This document shows positions 1 through 6,612 of a DNA stretch of 23,434 nt, piece by piece. The first letter of the stretch is position 1; every line of letters begins with the position of its first letter. The notes below the pieces were generated by a model. It was not told the origin of the DNA and did not search any database. It saw nothing but the letters and a program-made list of their open reading frames with translations. Source of the stretch: a virus. A program made the translations under genes and the position numbers. The DNA lies in the IMG/VR virus record IMGVR_UViG_3300032291_001199, positions 1 to 23,434 of that record. One strand, written 5' to 3'.

Positions 1-153
1 ATCACCCATCCGACCCCCGAGCAGGTGCAAACGCAAGCTGTGCAAAAAGCAACAGACTACCTGCGAGAGCAGCAGCAGTCTATTCAAGGCGAGTACAGCA
101 AGTACCAACAGATGACCACATGGCAACGCATTAAAGCGGCTATTGGTTTCTGA
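1..153 (+). CDS. C-terminal end of an unidentified gene (partial)
   Basis: The frame is open from the first base of the window to a TGA at 151-153 and gives the last 50 residues of a protein that begins outside the window. The visible part is polar and Gln-rich, probably helical, with a run of three Gln near residue 25 and an ending in AAIGF. It shows no recognisable domain. Codon use looks like that of the genes that follow, and the next ATG lies only two bases beyond its stop, which supports a real gene at the head of the same transcription unit. No function can be assigned. Confidence 0.55.
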   Translation: MTHPTPEQVQTQAVQKATDYLREQQQSIQGEYSKYQQMTTWQRIKAAIGF

Positions 154-155
154 TC

Positions 156-452
156 ATGGCGGCAACACCAGAAGCTAAAGTTAAAGCCAAGGTTCGCATC
201 ATACTAAACAAGTACAACGCTTATCATTTCATGCCCGCAACAGGTGGCTATGGAAAGAGCGGTGTGCCTGACATCGTAGGGTGCTTCCGAGGCTACTTCT
301 TTGCCATTGAATGTAAGGCAGGAAAGAACACGACCACAGCATTGCAAGAACTTGAGCTTAACAAGATCAAGTATGCAGGAGGGTGGTCTACTGTAATCAA
401 CGAAGACAATATTCAGGAGGTAGAGCAATGGCTACGTCACGTAAGCGAGTAG
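156..452 (+). CDS. VRR-NUC domain nuclease (PD-(D/E)XK superfamily)
   Basis: A 98-residue protein that is essentially a bare VRR-NUC domain. The restriction-like nuclease core is readable: GVPDI at 36-40 (catalytic D39), ECK at 52-54 (E52 and K54) and Q64 in the following helix, the usual G-x-PD ... E-x-K ... Q order. Family members bind and cut branched DNA; stand-alone phage versions are thought to act as Holliday-junction or flap nucleases during replication and packaging. That role here is inferred from the family. The start is the ATG two bases after the preceding stop; its ribosome site is weak, so translation may be coupled. The 3' end overlaps the next gene by 25 bp. The domain call is secure and the substrate is not. 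Confidence 0.9.
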   Translation: MAATPEAKVKAKVRIILNKYNAYHFMPATGGYGKSGVPDIVGCFRGYFFAIECKAGKNTTTALQELELNKIKYAGGWSTVINEDNIQEVEQWLRHVSE

Positions 453-610
453 ACCCAAACAGTCTAGGCAACGTGTACCGCGAAAAAACAATCCGCAATT
501 ACTTAAACCTAAAGCAGATAGCAACAAGACCGAATTCATTAACCATCTTAATGAAACCAAGCCGTATTGGAAATATACTTTTTTATCCCAAGGAGATCGA
601 CCATGTTTAA
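428..610 (+). CDS. Small basic protein, unknown function
   Basis: Sixty residues, starting at the ATG at 428 because a full AGGAGG (415-420) lies seven bases upstream. An earlier in-frame ATG at 383 has no such site and would run deep inside the nuclease gene. The protein is basic at its N-terminus (MATSRKRVDP), has no membrane segment and no recognised motif. Its TAA (608-610) overlaps the start of the next gene. Being translated from inside the nuclease tail suggests coupled expression. It is accepted as real on ribosome site and packing, not on homology. Confidence 0.6.
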   Translation: MATSRKRVDPNSLGNVYREKTIRNYLNLKQIATRPNSLTILMKPSRIGNILFYPKEIDHV

Positions 611-1085
611 TTCCGTTCAACAACACGTACAGCAAATCACGCAAAAACACGCGCAACAAAACCAACTACCACTGTTCAACACACCACAAGCCGCACCACA
701 ATCTAACCCTGTACAAGAAGCAAAGAAGCGCAAGCTCGAAAACACGTTGCTTGTTTTACGTGCGTTAGGTGCCGAGTTCATCATCAAAGATGAGATGGGG
801 CGTATGTTTGCACATGGTGGACTTGAACTCAAAGAGCCAAAGCCCGCTAAGCCCGCACGTAAGAAGCGTATCGTCACTGCACCACATGGTACGTACACAT
901 CCATACTGGAAGCATCAGGCTTTGACGCAATGGAAAAGGGTGACTTACTTGTTATCGACCCACAGGGCTACAACCCTGAATCACTACGTAGTACCGCATC
1001 ATCACGTGCATCACGTGCATGGGGTCTGGGCGCGTTGACTACCGAGGTGAACAACGGAAAATTGGAGGCACTTCGTGTTAAATAA
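603..1085 (+). CDS. Conserved-type hypothetical phage protein
   Basis: One hundred and sixty residues. The ATG at 603 is chosen over one at 567 because AAGGAG (590-595) sits seven bases before it. The N-terminal 40 residues are Gln-rich and low in complexity. A helix with KKRKLENTLLVLRALGAEF follows (about 48-66), then a Lys/Pro-rich linker and a C-terminal part with Ser/Ala/Arg repeats around residues 135-147. The shape (disordered leader, small folded core) would fit a DNA- or partner-binding protein, but no family is recognised and no function is assigned. Stop and start overlap the genes on both sides. Confidence 0.7.
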   Translation: MFNSVQQHVQQITQKHAQQNQLPLFNTPQAAPQSNPVQEAKKRKLENTLLVLRALGAEFIIKDEMGRMFAHGGLELKEPKPAKPARKKRIVTAPHGTYTSILEASGFDAMEKGDLLVIDPQGYNPESLRSTASSRASRAWGLGALTTEVNNGKLEALRVK

Positions 1086-1317
1086 CGCCGCCCCCTTGCA
1101 GTGCAAAGTAAAGATCGGTTCAGCATACGAATACAAATGGTTCGAGCGTAGGTACACACAAGGTACTTATTCGGCAAAGAATATACCGCCATGCTCGGAG
1201 ACGGCGTGGCTACAGAAGGCTATGTTAGGTGCACCGAAACCTTACAGCAGTAAGGTTGGTAGATTGATATTCATCGCGGGTGGTATCGCCGCACTTGCAG
1301 TTATTGCTTACATCTAA
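1075..1317 (+). CDS. Small tail-anchored membrane protein
   Basis: Eighty residues from a GTG start at 1075, which overlaps the preceding gene by 11 bp and is preceded by TTGGAGG (1062-1068). Residues 1-58 are soluble and rich in aromatic and charged residues. Residues 60-80 form one hydrophobic helix (LIFIAGGIAALAVIAYI) that ends the protein, the layout of a C-tail-anchored inner-membrane protein. Such small phage proteins can act in lysis control or superinfection exclusion, but nothing in the sequence decides this. The topology call is firm and the role unknown. Confidence 0.65.
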   Translation: MLNNAAPLQCKVKIGSAYEYKWFERRYTQGTYSAKNIPPCSETAWLQKAMLGAPKPYSSKVGRLIFIAGGIAALAVIAYI

Positions 1318-1327
1318 GGAGCAGGAC

Positions 1328-1489
1328 ATGACTAAGTACTTCAATAAATTTTTGATCGGCTTGATGCTTACATTATCGGCAACAGCAGTTTATGCGGCAT
1401 GCACAACGCACACATACATATCGGGTGGGCGTATAGTCACATGCACTACGTGTTGCTATGGAAATAACTGTACGACCAACTGTTTTTAG
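1328..1489 (+). CDS. Secreted cysteine-rich small protein
   Basis: Fifty-three residues from the ATG at 1328, which has AAGGAG (1316-1321) in front; an upstream in-frame ATG at 1280 lacks a site. The N-terminus is a clear Sec signal: MTKYFNK, then a hydrophobic core FLIGLMLTLSATA, then VYA before A-C, giving a signal peptidase I site near residue 23. YAAC is a poor but possible lipobox. The mature part of about 30 residues has six Cys (25, 39, 42, 43, 48, 52) and many Thr, suggesting a disulfide-bonded periplasmic or extracellular peptide. It lies between membrane-protein and unknown genes. A role at the host envelope is inferred; the target is unknown. Confidence 0.65.
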   Translation: MTKYFNKFLIGLMLTLSATAVYAACTTHTYISGGRIVTCTTCCYGNNCTTNCF

Positions 1490-1498
1490 GGGGCGGCT

Positions 1499-1912
1499 AT
1501 GGATGATACCGAATTGAACGACGGTGTAAAAATCTACATCAAACAGCTTGAAGATTACCCCAATGAAACTACACGCAGTGGGAAGTGGCAGAAGTTTTTC
1601 ATGGAAGTGAGTGATGTTATGACTCAAGCCGAGCACGAAGCAGTTGATGTAGCGCGGCGCAATGCGGCAAGGCAAGTGATGACTCTACGGGCTATGCAGA
1701 TATTGACCGAAGGTGAACCAGTGGAGAAAGCAAGCGCACTGCTCACCGCGAACCAGATAACCAACGCATCACTAAAAATCTTGGAAGACCAGTTATCAAT
1801 GTCCCACAAGTTAAACACTACTGCTATACAGGATTCGCGTGGGCATTACGGTGACGCCATTTCTTATACTGGTGGTGGTAGTGTTAGGTATGGATCAGGA
1901 GGAGCATTATGA
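1499..1912 (+). CDS. Hypothetical helical phage protein with Gly-rich tail
   Basis: One hundred and thirty-seven residues starting at the ATG at 1499, after a G-rich but imperfect ribosome site (GGGGGCGG). The first 110 residues are predominantly helical and Ala/Glu/Arg-rich; the last 20 or so change to Gly/Ser/Tyr-rich (YTGGGSVRYGSGGAL). No motif or family is recognised. Its TGA overlaps the ATG of the next gene as ATGA, typical of translational coupling. Length, composition and packing support a real gene. No function is proposed. Confidence 0.7.
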   Translation: MDDTELNDGVKIYIKQLEDYPNETTRSGKWQKFFMEVSDVMTQAEHEAVDVARRNAARQVMTLRAMQILTEGEPVEKASALLTANQITNASLKILEDQLSMSHKLNTTAIQDSRGHYGDAISYTGGGSVRYGSGGAL

Positions 1913-2145
1913 CTGAAGAAGAGGAGTTTCGTTCTCTTGAAGAGAAGCTCAAGCGCGAGGGTAGCTTAAAGATTGTTCCCGATTACATGCATGATGCGGT
2001 GCTTGCCGCACAGCGGTTTGTCGAGGACAGCGAACGTGAACTTGGTGTATTTACTTTACGTAAAGCATTCGAGTTGGGTTACCGGCAGGGACGCATTGAG
2101 GCAGATCGTAAAGCACAAAGCGCAAGGACTTGTGGTAATGATTAA
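1909..2145 (+). CDS. Small acidic helical protein, unknown
   Basis: Seventy-eight residues, starting in the ATGA overlap with AGGAGG (1898-1903) just upstream. It begins with a strongly acidic coiled stretch (MTEEEEFRSLEEKLKREG) and has a second helix around 50-68 with the spacing FELGYRQGRIEAD, a pattern common in small phage accessory proteins. It ends eight bases inside the next gene. There are no cysteine clusters, membrane helices or catalytic motifs. Function is unknown. Confidence 0.65.
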   Translation: MTEEEEFRSLEEKLKREGSLKIVPDYMHDAVLAAQRFVEDSERELGVFTLRKAFELGYRQGRIEADRKAQSARTCGND

Positions 2146-2308
2146 ATACATTCTTGCCTTTCTTGCGGCGTGTGGTCTGGTGCTGTTATGGGTGGTGTTG
2201 CTGTTGATGCTACCTGTAAAAGCTGTATACCGCTGTGACCTTGCGGCATTTCACCCCGACTACCCTACGCAAGTAAGGGCAGAATGTAGAACAACCAAGG
2301 AAAAATAA
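2138..2308 (+). CDS. Small N-terminally anchored membrane protein
   Basis: Fifty-six residues from the ATG at 2138; an in-frame GTG at 2132 is an alternative. Residues 3-28 are one long hydrophobic helix, followed by a short tail with two Cys (33 and 50) flanking FHPDYPTQVRAE. This fits an inner-membrane anchor with a small periplasmic domain held by one disulfide. I recall similar Cys-x(n)-PD-x(n)-CR tails in other tailed-phage small proteins, but I cannot name a family. It overlaps its neighbours by 8 bp and 1 bp (TAATG). Lysis-related or exclusion roles are possible but unproven. Confidence 0.65.
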   Translation: MIKYILAFLAACGLVLLWVVLLLMLPVKAVYRCDLAAFHPDYPTQVRAECRTTKEK

Positions 2309-2490
2309 TGAACAACGACTTTGAATTGTGGTGGCGTGGCGAGGATCAAGAGTTCCGTGATGATATCCGCAAGAAAGATGCCAAGCGTATTTGGAATGCG
2401 GCATACAGGGCAGGTGGTTACAGACCTTGGTGGACAATCACGCAAGAGCAATGGGCTGTGCTTAACAAGAATCTTGGGGGTAAGAAATGA
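2308..2490 (+). CDS. Small Trp-rich protein, unknown
   Basis: Sixty residues, beginning in the TAATG overlap with AAGGA just upstream. It is unusually rich in Trp and Arg (WW at 9-10 and 41-42, plus W29 and W49), with a central helix KRIWNAAYRAGG. Such compact aromatic proteins occur in phage early regions, but this one matches no family I can name. The end overlaps the next start as ATGA. It is likely real by packing. Confidence 0.65.
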   Translation: MNNDFELWWRGEDQEFRDDIRKKDAKRIWNAAYRAGGYRPWWTITQEQWAVLNKNLGGKK

Positions 2491-2768
2491 ACGAGAAAGA
2501 AATCAACGAAGGCTTTGACCGTGAGTACGATAAGTACAAAAACAGCCCTGAGTACAAAGCGTTTGCTGAGCAAGAGCCTGTGAATACAATGCCAACAAAA
2601 ATCGTTGGCCCGAACCTTGAACAGATTCTTAACGCCGCAGGGTTTTATAAGCGTGAATGGGTTGGGCTGATGGACGCTGAACTGGCTGAGTTTTCAACTA
2701 TGAAACTTGGTGCGTATGACTTGTGCCTCGAAGTCGAAGCCAAACTCAAGGAGAAGAACGGTGGATAG
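2487..2768 (+). CDS. Hypothetical early-region protein
   Basis: Ninety-three residues starting in the ATGA overlap, with a weak purine-rich site (GGGGGTAAG) before it. The N-terminal third is Glu/Lys/Tyr-rich (FDREYDKYKNSPEYKAF); the rest alternates short helices. No motif was recognised. The last eight bases overlap the GTG start of the next gene. Function is unknown. Confidence 0.65.
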   Translation: MNEKEINEGFDREYDKYKNSPEYKAFAEQEPVNTMPTKIVGPNLEQILNAAGFYKREWVGLMDAELAEFSTMKLGAYDLCLEVEAKLKEKNGG

Positions 2769-2913
2769 AGTAAAAATTATTACAACGCTTAAGTGGGTGC
2801 ATGACCTTTTGCAATTTAATGGTATCACCGCGCCGCTTGAAGACCTTGATGACATCATCATGATGCTGAAGAAAGAGAGCCTCGCGGATCTTATACGGGA
2901 GAAGAACACATGA
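2761..2913 (+). CDS. Small helical protein with GTG start
   Basis: Fifty residues from a GTG at 2761. The start is fixed by AAGGAG (2748-2753), seven bases upstream; extending to the ATG at 2707 would put it far inside the preceding gene and add an unrelated Arg/Ser-rich leader. The product is an amphipathic two-helix protein with an acidic middle (LEDLDDIIMMLKKES). It overlaps the next gene as ATGA. Function is unknown. Confidence 0.55.
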   Translation: MDRVKIITTLKWVHDLLQFNGITAPLEDLDDIIMMLKKESLADLIREKNT

Positions 2914-3098
2914 GGTACGAACAAGCCAAGCCGTTGATAGAGAAGCTACAGGTTATTGCGGTGCTGTATCACGCATCGCCCGGAATGTTGCCGATGAAGA
3001 TATACGAAGCCCTTGACGAGTTCTTGCCTGACTTGGACGAAGGGTGTCGGGCGCGTGGGTGTATCGCTGTGGATAATTTTAAGGAAAAAGATACATGA
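2910..3098 (+). CDS. Small hypothetical protein
   Basis: Sixty-two residues starting in an ATGA overlap with a GGGAGAA ribosome site. It is helical in the first 45 residues and has two Cys near the end (CRARGC) that could form a disulfide or bind metal. No family is recognised. Its stop overlaps the start of the HNH-derived gene as ATGA, so that gene sits in frame with the operon's translation pattern. Confidence 0.6.
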   Translation: MRYEQAKPLIEKLQVIAVLYHASPGMLPMKIYEALDEFLPDLDEGCRARGCIAVDNFKEKDT

Positions 3099-3736
3099 AT
3101 AAGTTAAGGAAAGGGTATGACGCCCATTATAGGCACATACCTCCGCCAAAATCAGGAATGTTAAACCAAGGTTCACAGTTAACACCGATTGCAAAAATCA
3201 AATCAAAGCTGCCGTTCAACTGCGACCATTGTGGATTGCTTTTTGAAAAATACGCGTGTTGGGCTAAACGAACCGCGCATCACTATTGCTCAAGGGCATG
3301 CTGTTGGGCAGCGAAAGTTATTCGGATACCAAAAAGCTGTGCGGTTTGTAATACCGAAATGTTTTTAACGCCAACCTATTACAAACGAACATCTACATGT
3401 TCAAGACTATGCTTGAGAAAAAACAGAGTCACCAACAACTCTAACTTGCGGTCATCACCGGATTACATTGGTATTGTAAATAGGCTAAGGAAAAATACTT
3501 CGTGCAATACTTGCAACACAACAAGCGGACCTTGGGTTGTAGCTAATATAAAAACATGGGTGGAGAATGGGCTTTCTTGCGCTGATGGGGAAGGAGCGTA
3601 TCTGCTTTGTAAACAGTGCCATTTAAAAACTGCGTCAAATGAAGCGCTAAATTCTTTGTATATAGTTAACAGGAACGAATACAAAGAAAGAAACTTAAAG
3701 GAGAAAAAGAATGTCACAGAACGAAGCGATACGTGA
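3095..3736 (+). CDS. HNH-type zinc-ribbon protein, catalytic residues apparently lost
   Basis: Two hundred and thirteen residues with three Cys-pair clusters. Zinc site 1 is C43/C46 with C65/C69; site 2 is C82/C85 with C102/C106; site 3 is C137/C140 with C172/C175, followed by H176. The last unit has the layout of phage homing-type HNH endonucleases (C-x2-C ... VV-x-x-IK-x-W ... LLC-x2-CH). The two residues where this family normally carries His-His (or Asp-His) are A150-N151, and the usual Asn before LLC is replaced (G167 region). Zinc scaffold kept with active site gone suggests a DNA-binding remnant or a repurposed factor. The gene is visibly richer in A+T than its neighbours, a sign of separate origin. 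It overlaps the next gene by 26 bp. Confidence 0.75.
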   Translation: MNKLRKGYDAHYRHIPPPKSGMLNQGSQLTPIAKIKSKLPFNCDHCGLLFEKYACWAKRTAHHYCSRACCWAAKVIRIPKSCAVCNTEMFLTPTYYKRTSTCSRLCLRKNRVTNNSNLRSSPDYIGIVNRLRKNTSCNTCNTTSGPWVVANIKTWVENGLSCADGEGAYLLCKQCHLKTASNEALNSLYIVNRNEYKERNLKEKKNVTERSDT

Positions 3737-3899
3737 AGCACTGAGCTTCTTGCAGACTGGTAAAGCACTGGATGTTGTACGTGCTATCGAGGTACTGCAC
3801 AAGGCTCTTGTGATACCCAAGCAATGCGAGAACTGCATAAGCCCCATGGCATGCGAGTTTAATGACCGATGCCAAAAAGGTCTAACCAAGGAACGATAA
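3711..3899 (+). CDS. Small cysteine-containing protein, unknown
   Basis: Sixty-two residues with a good AAAGGAG site before the ATG at 3711. The N-terminal half is helical (EAIREALSFLQTGKALDVVRAIEVLHKAL). The C-terminal half has four Cys (C39, C42, C48, C54) in a C-x2-C-x5-C-x5-C arrangement that could bind zinc or iron. It lies 26 bp inside the end of the HNH-derived gene, which would fit an insertion just upstream of it. Function is unknown. Confidence 0.65.
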   Translation: MSQNEAIREALSFLQTGKALDVVRAIEVLHKALVIPKQCENCISPMACEFNDRCQKGLTKER

Positions 3900-4240
3900 T
3901 GCCACATATAAATCTTAGAGCGCAGAACCCCACCATCGTACAGGAAGGGTTAAAAGAACTTGGTGAGTCACTTACCATAGACTTAGCAGAGCATGTCAAC
4001 TTGCCTGTTGCTACAGTATCGGCTGTCATTGCTGAGTTGTACAGACGACACATGGTGCACATCGCAGGATGGTCACGCAACAAGCAAGGCACACCGATTA
4101 AAGTATACGCATGGGGTGAGGGTGATGACGTCAAGCAACCACTCAAGACATCTAAGCCCAAGAAAGAAATTGTAAATGAGGTGCAACTGCCGTTCCCACG
4201 CTGTGATGTAGCCGCATCATGGATAAGGAACATGGTATGA
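3899..4240 (+). CDS. Winged-helix DNA-binding protein
   Basis: One hundred and thirteen residues. The ATG at 3899 overlaps the previous stop as TAATG and has AAGGA (3889-3893) ahead of it; an ATG at 3869 is possible but lacks a site. Residues 14-72 read as a winged helix: a helix at 14-22, helix-turn-helix around LTIDLAEHVNLPVATVSAVI (25-44), then RRHMVHIAGW and a wing ending at PIKVYAWG. A basic linker (KTSKPKKE) follows. Similar phage proteins act as small transcriptional or origin-binding factors. The fold is a fair inference from pattern alone; the target is unknown. Confidence 0.65.
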   Translation: MPHINLRAQNPTIVQEGLKELGESLTIDLAEHVNLPVATVSAVIAELYRRHMVHIAGWSRNKQGTPIKVYAWGEGDDVKQPLKTSKPKKEIVNEVQLPFPRCDVAASWIRNMV

Positions 4241-4563
4241 AACAACACATAGCACCTACACTAAAAGAAGTTATACAAGCATCACTGGACAGAGGAAGAG
4301 AACGCGATATGGAAGAGCGACGTGCCGCAGGAGTATTTATCGAACCTACGAAAGCAAACGATGCGCAAGTAGGAGGTAACCATTACCAAAAAAATATTCA
4401 GCCATGGGACTACATCATTGCAAATAACCTTGGGTATCTCGAAGGTAACGTAGTAAAGTACGTGTCCCGTTGGAAGGACAAGGGTGGGGTGCAGGACTTG
4501 AAGAAAGCCCAACACTACTTACAGAAGTTAATCGAAGTATCGGAGAAGAACAATGAACGATGA
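4237..4563 (+). CDS. DUF3310 (SaV-like) phage protein
   Basis: One hundred and eight residues from the ATG at 4237, in an ATGA overlap with AAGGAA (4225-4230) seven bases upstream; the ATG at 4219 is less well placed. Residues 44-98 are a clear DUF3310 domain: VGGNHY, then QPWDYI, LGYLEGNVVKYVSRWKDKGG and DLKKAQHYLQKLIE. The family is widespread in tailed phages and is often labelled nucleotide kinase without direct proof. Its biochemical function is not established. It sits just before the polymerase gene, a common place for it. Confidence 0.88.
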   Translation: MKQHIAPTLKEVIQASLDRGRERDMEERRAAGVFIEPTKANDAQVGGNHYQKNIQPWDYIIANNLGYLEGNVVKYVSRWKDKGGVQDLKKAQHYLQKLIEVSEKNNER

Positions 4564-4786
4564 AGACCTAAGAGATTTTTTTGCGGGTATGGCGTTAATA
4601 GGTTTAGTTATGCGGGAGGGCTATAGCTTTGCTATTGAATACGATGCCTATGCTCTAGCGGATAACATGATTAAACGTAAGCACGATCCAGACCCTTACG
4701 GTAAAAACGATGAGGACTATGTAGAAGATGAACCCGACGTAGGTATTACCGCAGTTAAAAGAAAACGTAAAACCAAGGAAGAATGA
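4553..4786 (+). CDS. Small conserved phage protein, LRDFFA-type
   Basis: Seventy-seven residues; the start overlaps the previous gene by 11 bp and has CGGAGAAG close before it. Residues 1-42 follow a pattern frequent in phage and prophage small proteins: DLRDFFAGMAL near the start, then a helix ending YALADNMIKRK. The tail is acidic and then basic (KRKRKTKEE). The function of that group is unknown to me. It is translationally coupled to the polymerase gene (ATGA at 4783-4786). Confidence 0.7.
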   Translation: MNDEDLRDFFAGMALIGLVMREGYSFAIEYDAYALADNMIKRKHDPDPYGKNDEDYVEDEPDVGITAVKRKRKTKEE

Positions 4787-6612
4787 TGGACTTAATCGTA
4801 CTGGACTTTGAGACATACTACGACCAAGACTTTAGCCTCTCGAAGGTTACGACCGAAGAGTACGTGCGTAGCGACAAGTTCGAAGTCATCGGGCTTGCGA
4901 TAAAGGTCAACAACAATCCAACCGAGTGGGCGAGTGGCACACATGAACAGATCAAGGAATGGCTACATACTTTTAATTGGTCAGACGCGATGGTTGTATG
5001 CCATAACACTCTGTTTGATGGTTCCATTCTTGCTTGGCGGTTTGATGTTCATCCTCGCGTTTGGGCTGATACTCTATGCATGGGACGCGCTTTGCATGGT
5101 ATCGAGGTGGGTGGTTCACTCAAGGCTATGGCTGAACGCTACAAGGTGGGTATCAAGGGCGAGGAAGTTATAGTCGCTAAGGGTAAGCGCCGCCTAGATT
5201 TTAGCGATGCCGAATTGAGCCGCTATGGGGATTACTGCATCAATGACGTGGAGATAACCACGAAGCTCTTTCATCTTATGTCGCAAGGGTTTCCTAAGCA
5301 GGAGTTGCGGTTAATTGATTGCACTTTACGTATGTTTATCGAGCCGACGCTGGGCCTAAACAAGAAGTTGCTTGCTGAACATTTAGAAGATATACGTAAA
5401 CGCAAGGATGAGTTGCTGGATAAGTGCAATGTAAAGCGTGAAGAGCTGATGTCGAACCCGAAGTTTGCCGAGGCACTCCTTGCCCTTGGCGTTGAGCCTC
5501 CGATGAAGGTAAGTCTGACCACGAACAAGCCCGCCCTTGCTCTAGCTAAGAGCGACGAGGGGTTCAAGGCTTTAGCAGAACACCCAAATCCTGATGTGCA
5601 AGCATTGGTTGCCGCACGACTAGGGACAAAATCTACGCTCGAAGAAACCCGCACACAACGATTCTTGGGTATTGCATCACGAGGGATGTTACCTGTACCT
5701 ATCCGGTACTACGCCGCACACACTGGGCGTTGGGGGGGTGATGATAAGATTAACTTACAGAACCTGCCGAGTCGTGGGGCGAATGCCAACAAGCTAAAAC
5801 AAGCTATCGTAGCCCCCGAAGGCTATACCATTATTGATGCTGACTCTGCACAGATCGAAGCCCGCGTACTTGCATGGCTTGCGGGGCAGGGGGACTTGAT
5901 ACAGGGTTTTGCGAATGGCGAAGATGTGTACAAGAAGATGGCATCCGTTATCTATAACGTCGCCGAATCCGACGTAACCAAGGATCAGCGGTTCGTGGGC
6001 AAGACCACAATCTTGGGCGCAGGGTATGGCATGGGTGCGTTGAAGTTTCAGGCACAGCTCAAGACGTTTGGCTATGACATGGACTTGGAAGAAGCGCGGC
6101 GAGTTATCAACATTTATCGCCAGACCAATGACCGTATTGTTGAGCTATGGCAAGACGCTCATTCCTGCTTAGTCACCATGATTAACGGTGAAAGTAAATA
6201 CTTAGGAGTTCCGCCTAACGTATTGAGTGTTGTGGAAAAAACCCCTGCGATACGTCTACCCTCTGGGTTACTAATGCGGTATGATGGGTTGAATTTCGAA
6301 CCCGGAGAGCGTGGTATCGAGTTTAGTTACGCCACCCGCAGAGGGCGCACACGTATTTATGGCGGCAAGGTTATCGAGAACGTGTGTCAGGCAATTGCAC
6401 GATGCATCATAGGTGAGCAGATGTTGCTTATCGCCAAGAAGTACAAGGTGGTGCTGACCGTGCATGATGCGATTGCTTGCGTGGTGCGTGACGAAGAGGT
6501 AGAAGAAGCGGTCAAGCATGTTGAAGAGTGCATGCGATGGACGCCGGAATGGGCAAAGGGGCTACCGCTTAATTGCGAGTCAGGGCATGGGAAATCATAC
6601 GGGGATTGTTAA
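4783..6612 (+). CDS. Family A DNA polymerase with 3'-5' exonuclease
   Basis: Six hundred and nine residues, a replicative phage polymerase without the 5' nuclease domain. Exonuclease motifs are D8/E10 (LDFET), D79 (NTLFDG) and Y151-x3-D155. Polymerase motifs are TGRW at 314-317, NLQNLPSRG at 324-332, motif A around D354 (DSAQIEAR), motif B R403-x3-K407-x3-L411-x3-Y415-G, and motif C HD at 561-562. All catalytic acids are present. The motif B residue matching E. coli Pol I Phe762 is Leu411. The protein synthesises and proofreads phage DNA, presumably with the primase-helicase at 11034. ATGs at 4783 and 4786 are both possible; AAGGAA (4775-4780) fits the second better. It overlaps the next gene as TAATG. 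Confidence 0.97.
   Translation: MMDLIVLDFETYYDQDFSLSKVTTEEYVRSDKFEVIGLAIKVNNNPTEWASGTHEQIKEWLHTFNWSDAMVVCHNTLFDGSILAWRFDVHPRVWADTLCMGRALHGIEVGGSLKAMAERYKVGIKGEEVIVAKGKRRLDFSDAELSRYGDYCINDVEITTKLFHLMSQGFPKQELRLIDCTLRMFIEPTLGLNKKLLAEHLEDIRKRKDELLDKCNVKREELMSNPKFAEALLALGVEPPMKVSLTTNKPALALAKSDEGFKALAEHPNPDVQALVAARLGTKSTLEETRTQRFLGIASRGMLPVPIRYYAAHTGRWGGDDKINLQNLPSRGANANKLKQAIVAPEGYTIIDADSAQIEARVLAWLAGQGDLIQGFANGEDVYKKMASVIYNVAESDVTKDQRFVGKTTILGAGYGMGALKFQAQLKTFGYDMDLEEARRVINIYRQTNDRIVELWQDAHSCLVTMINGESKYLGVPPNVLSVVEKTPAIRLPSGLLMRYDGLNFEPGERGIEFSYATRRGRTRIYGGKVIENVCQAIARCIIGEQMLLIAKKYKVVLTVHDAIACVVRDEEVEEAVKHVEECMRWTPEWAKGLPLNCESGHGKSYGDC

Noticed and set aside
204-428. Minus-strand open frame opposite the VRR-NUC gene
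   Set aside because: A shadow of a well-supported domain with no ribosome site or conserved content.
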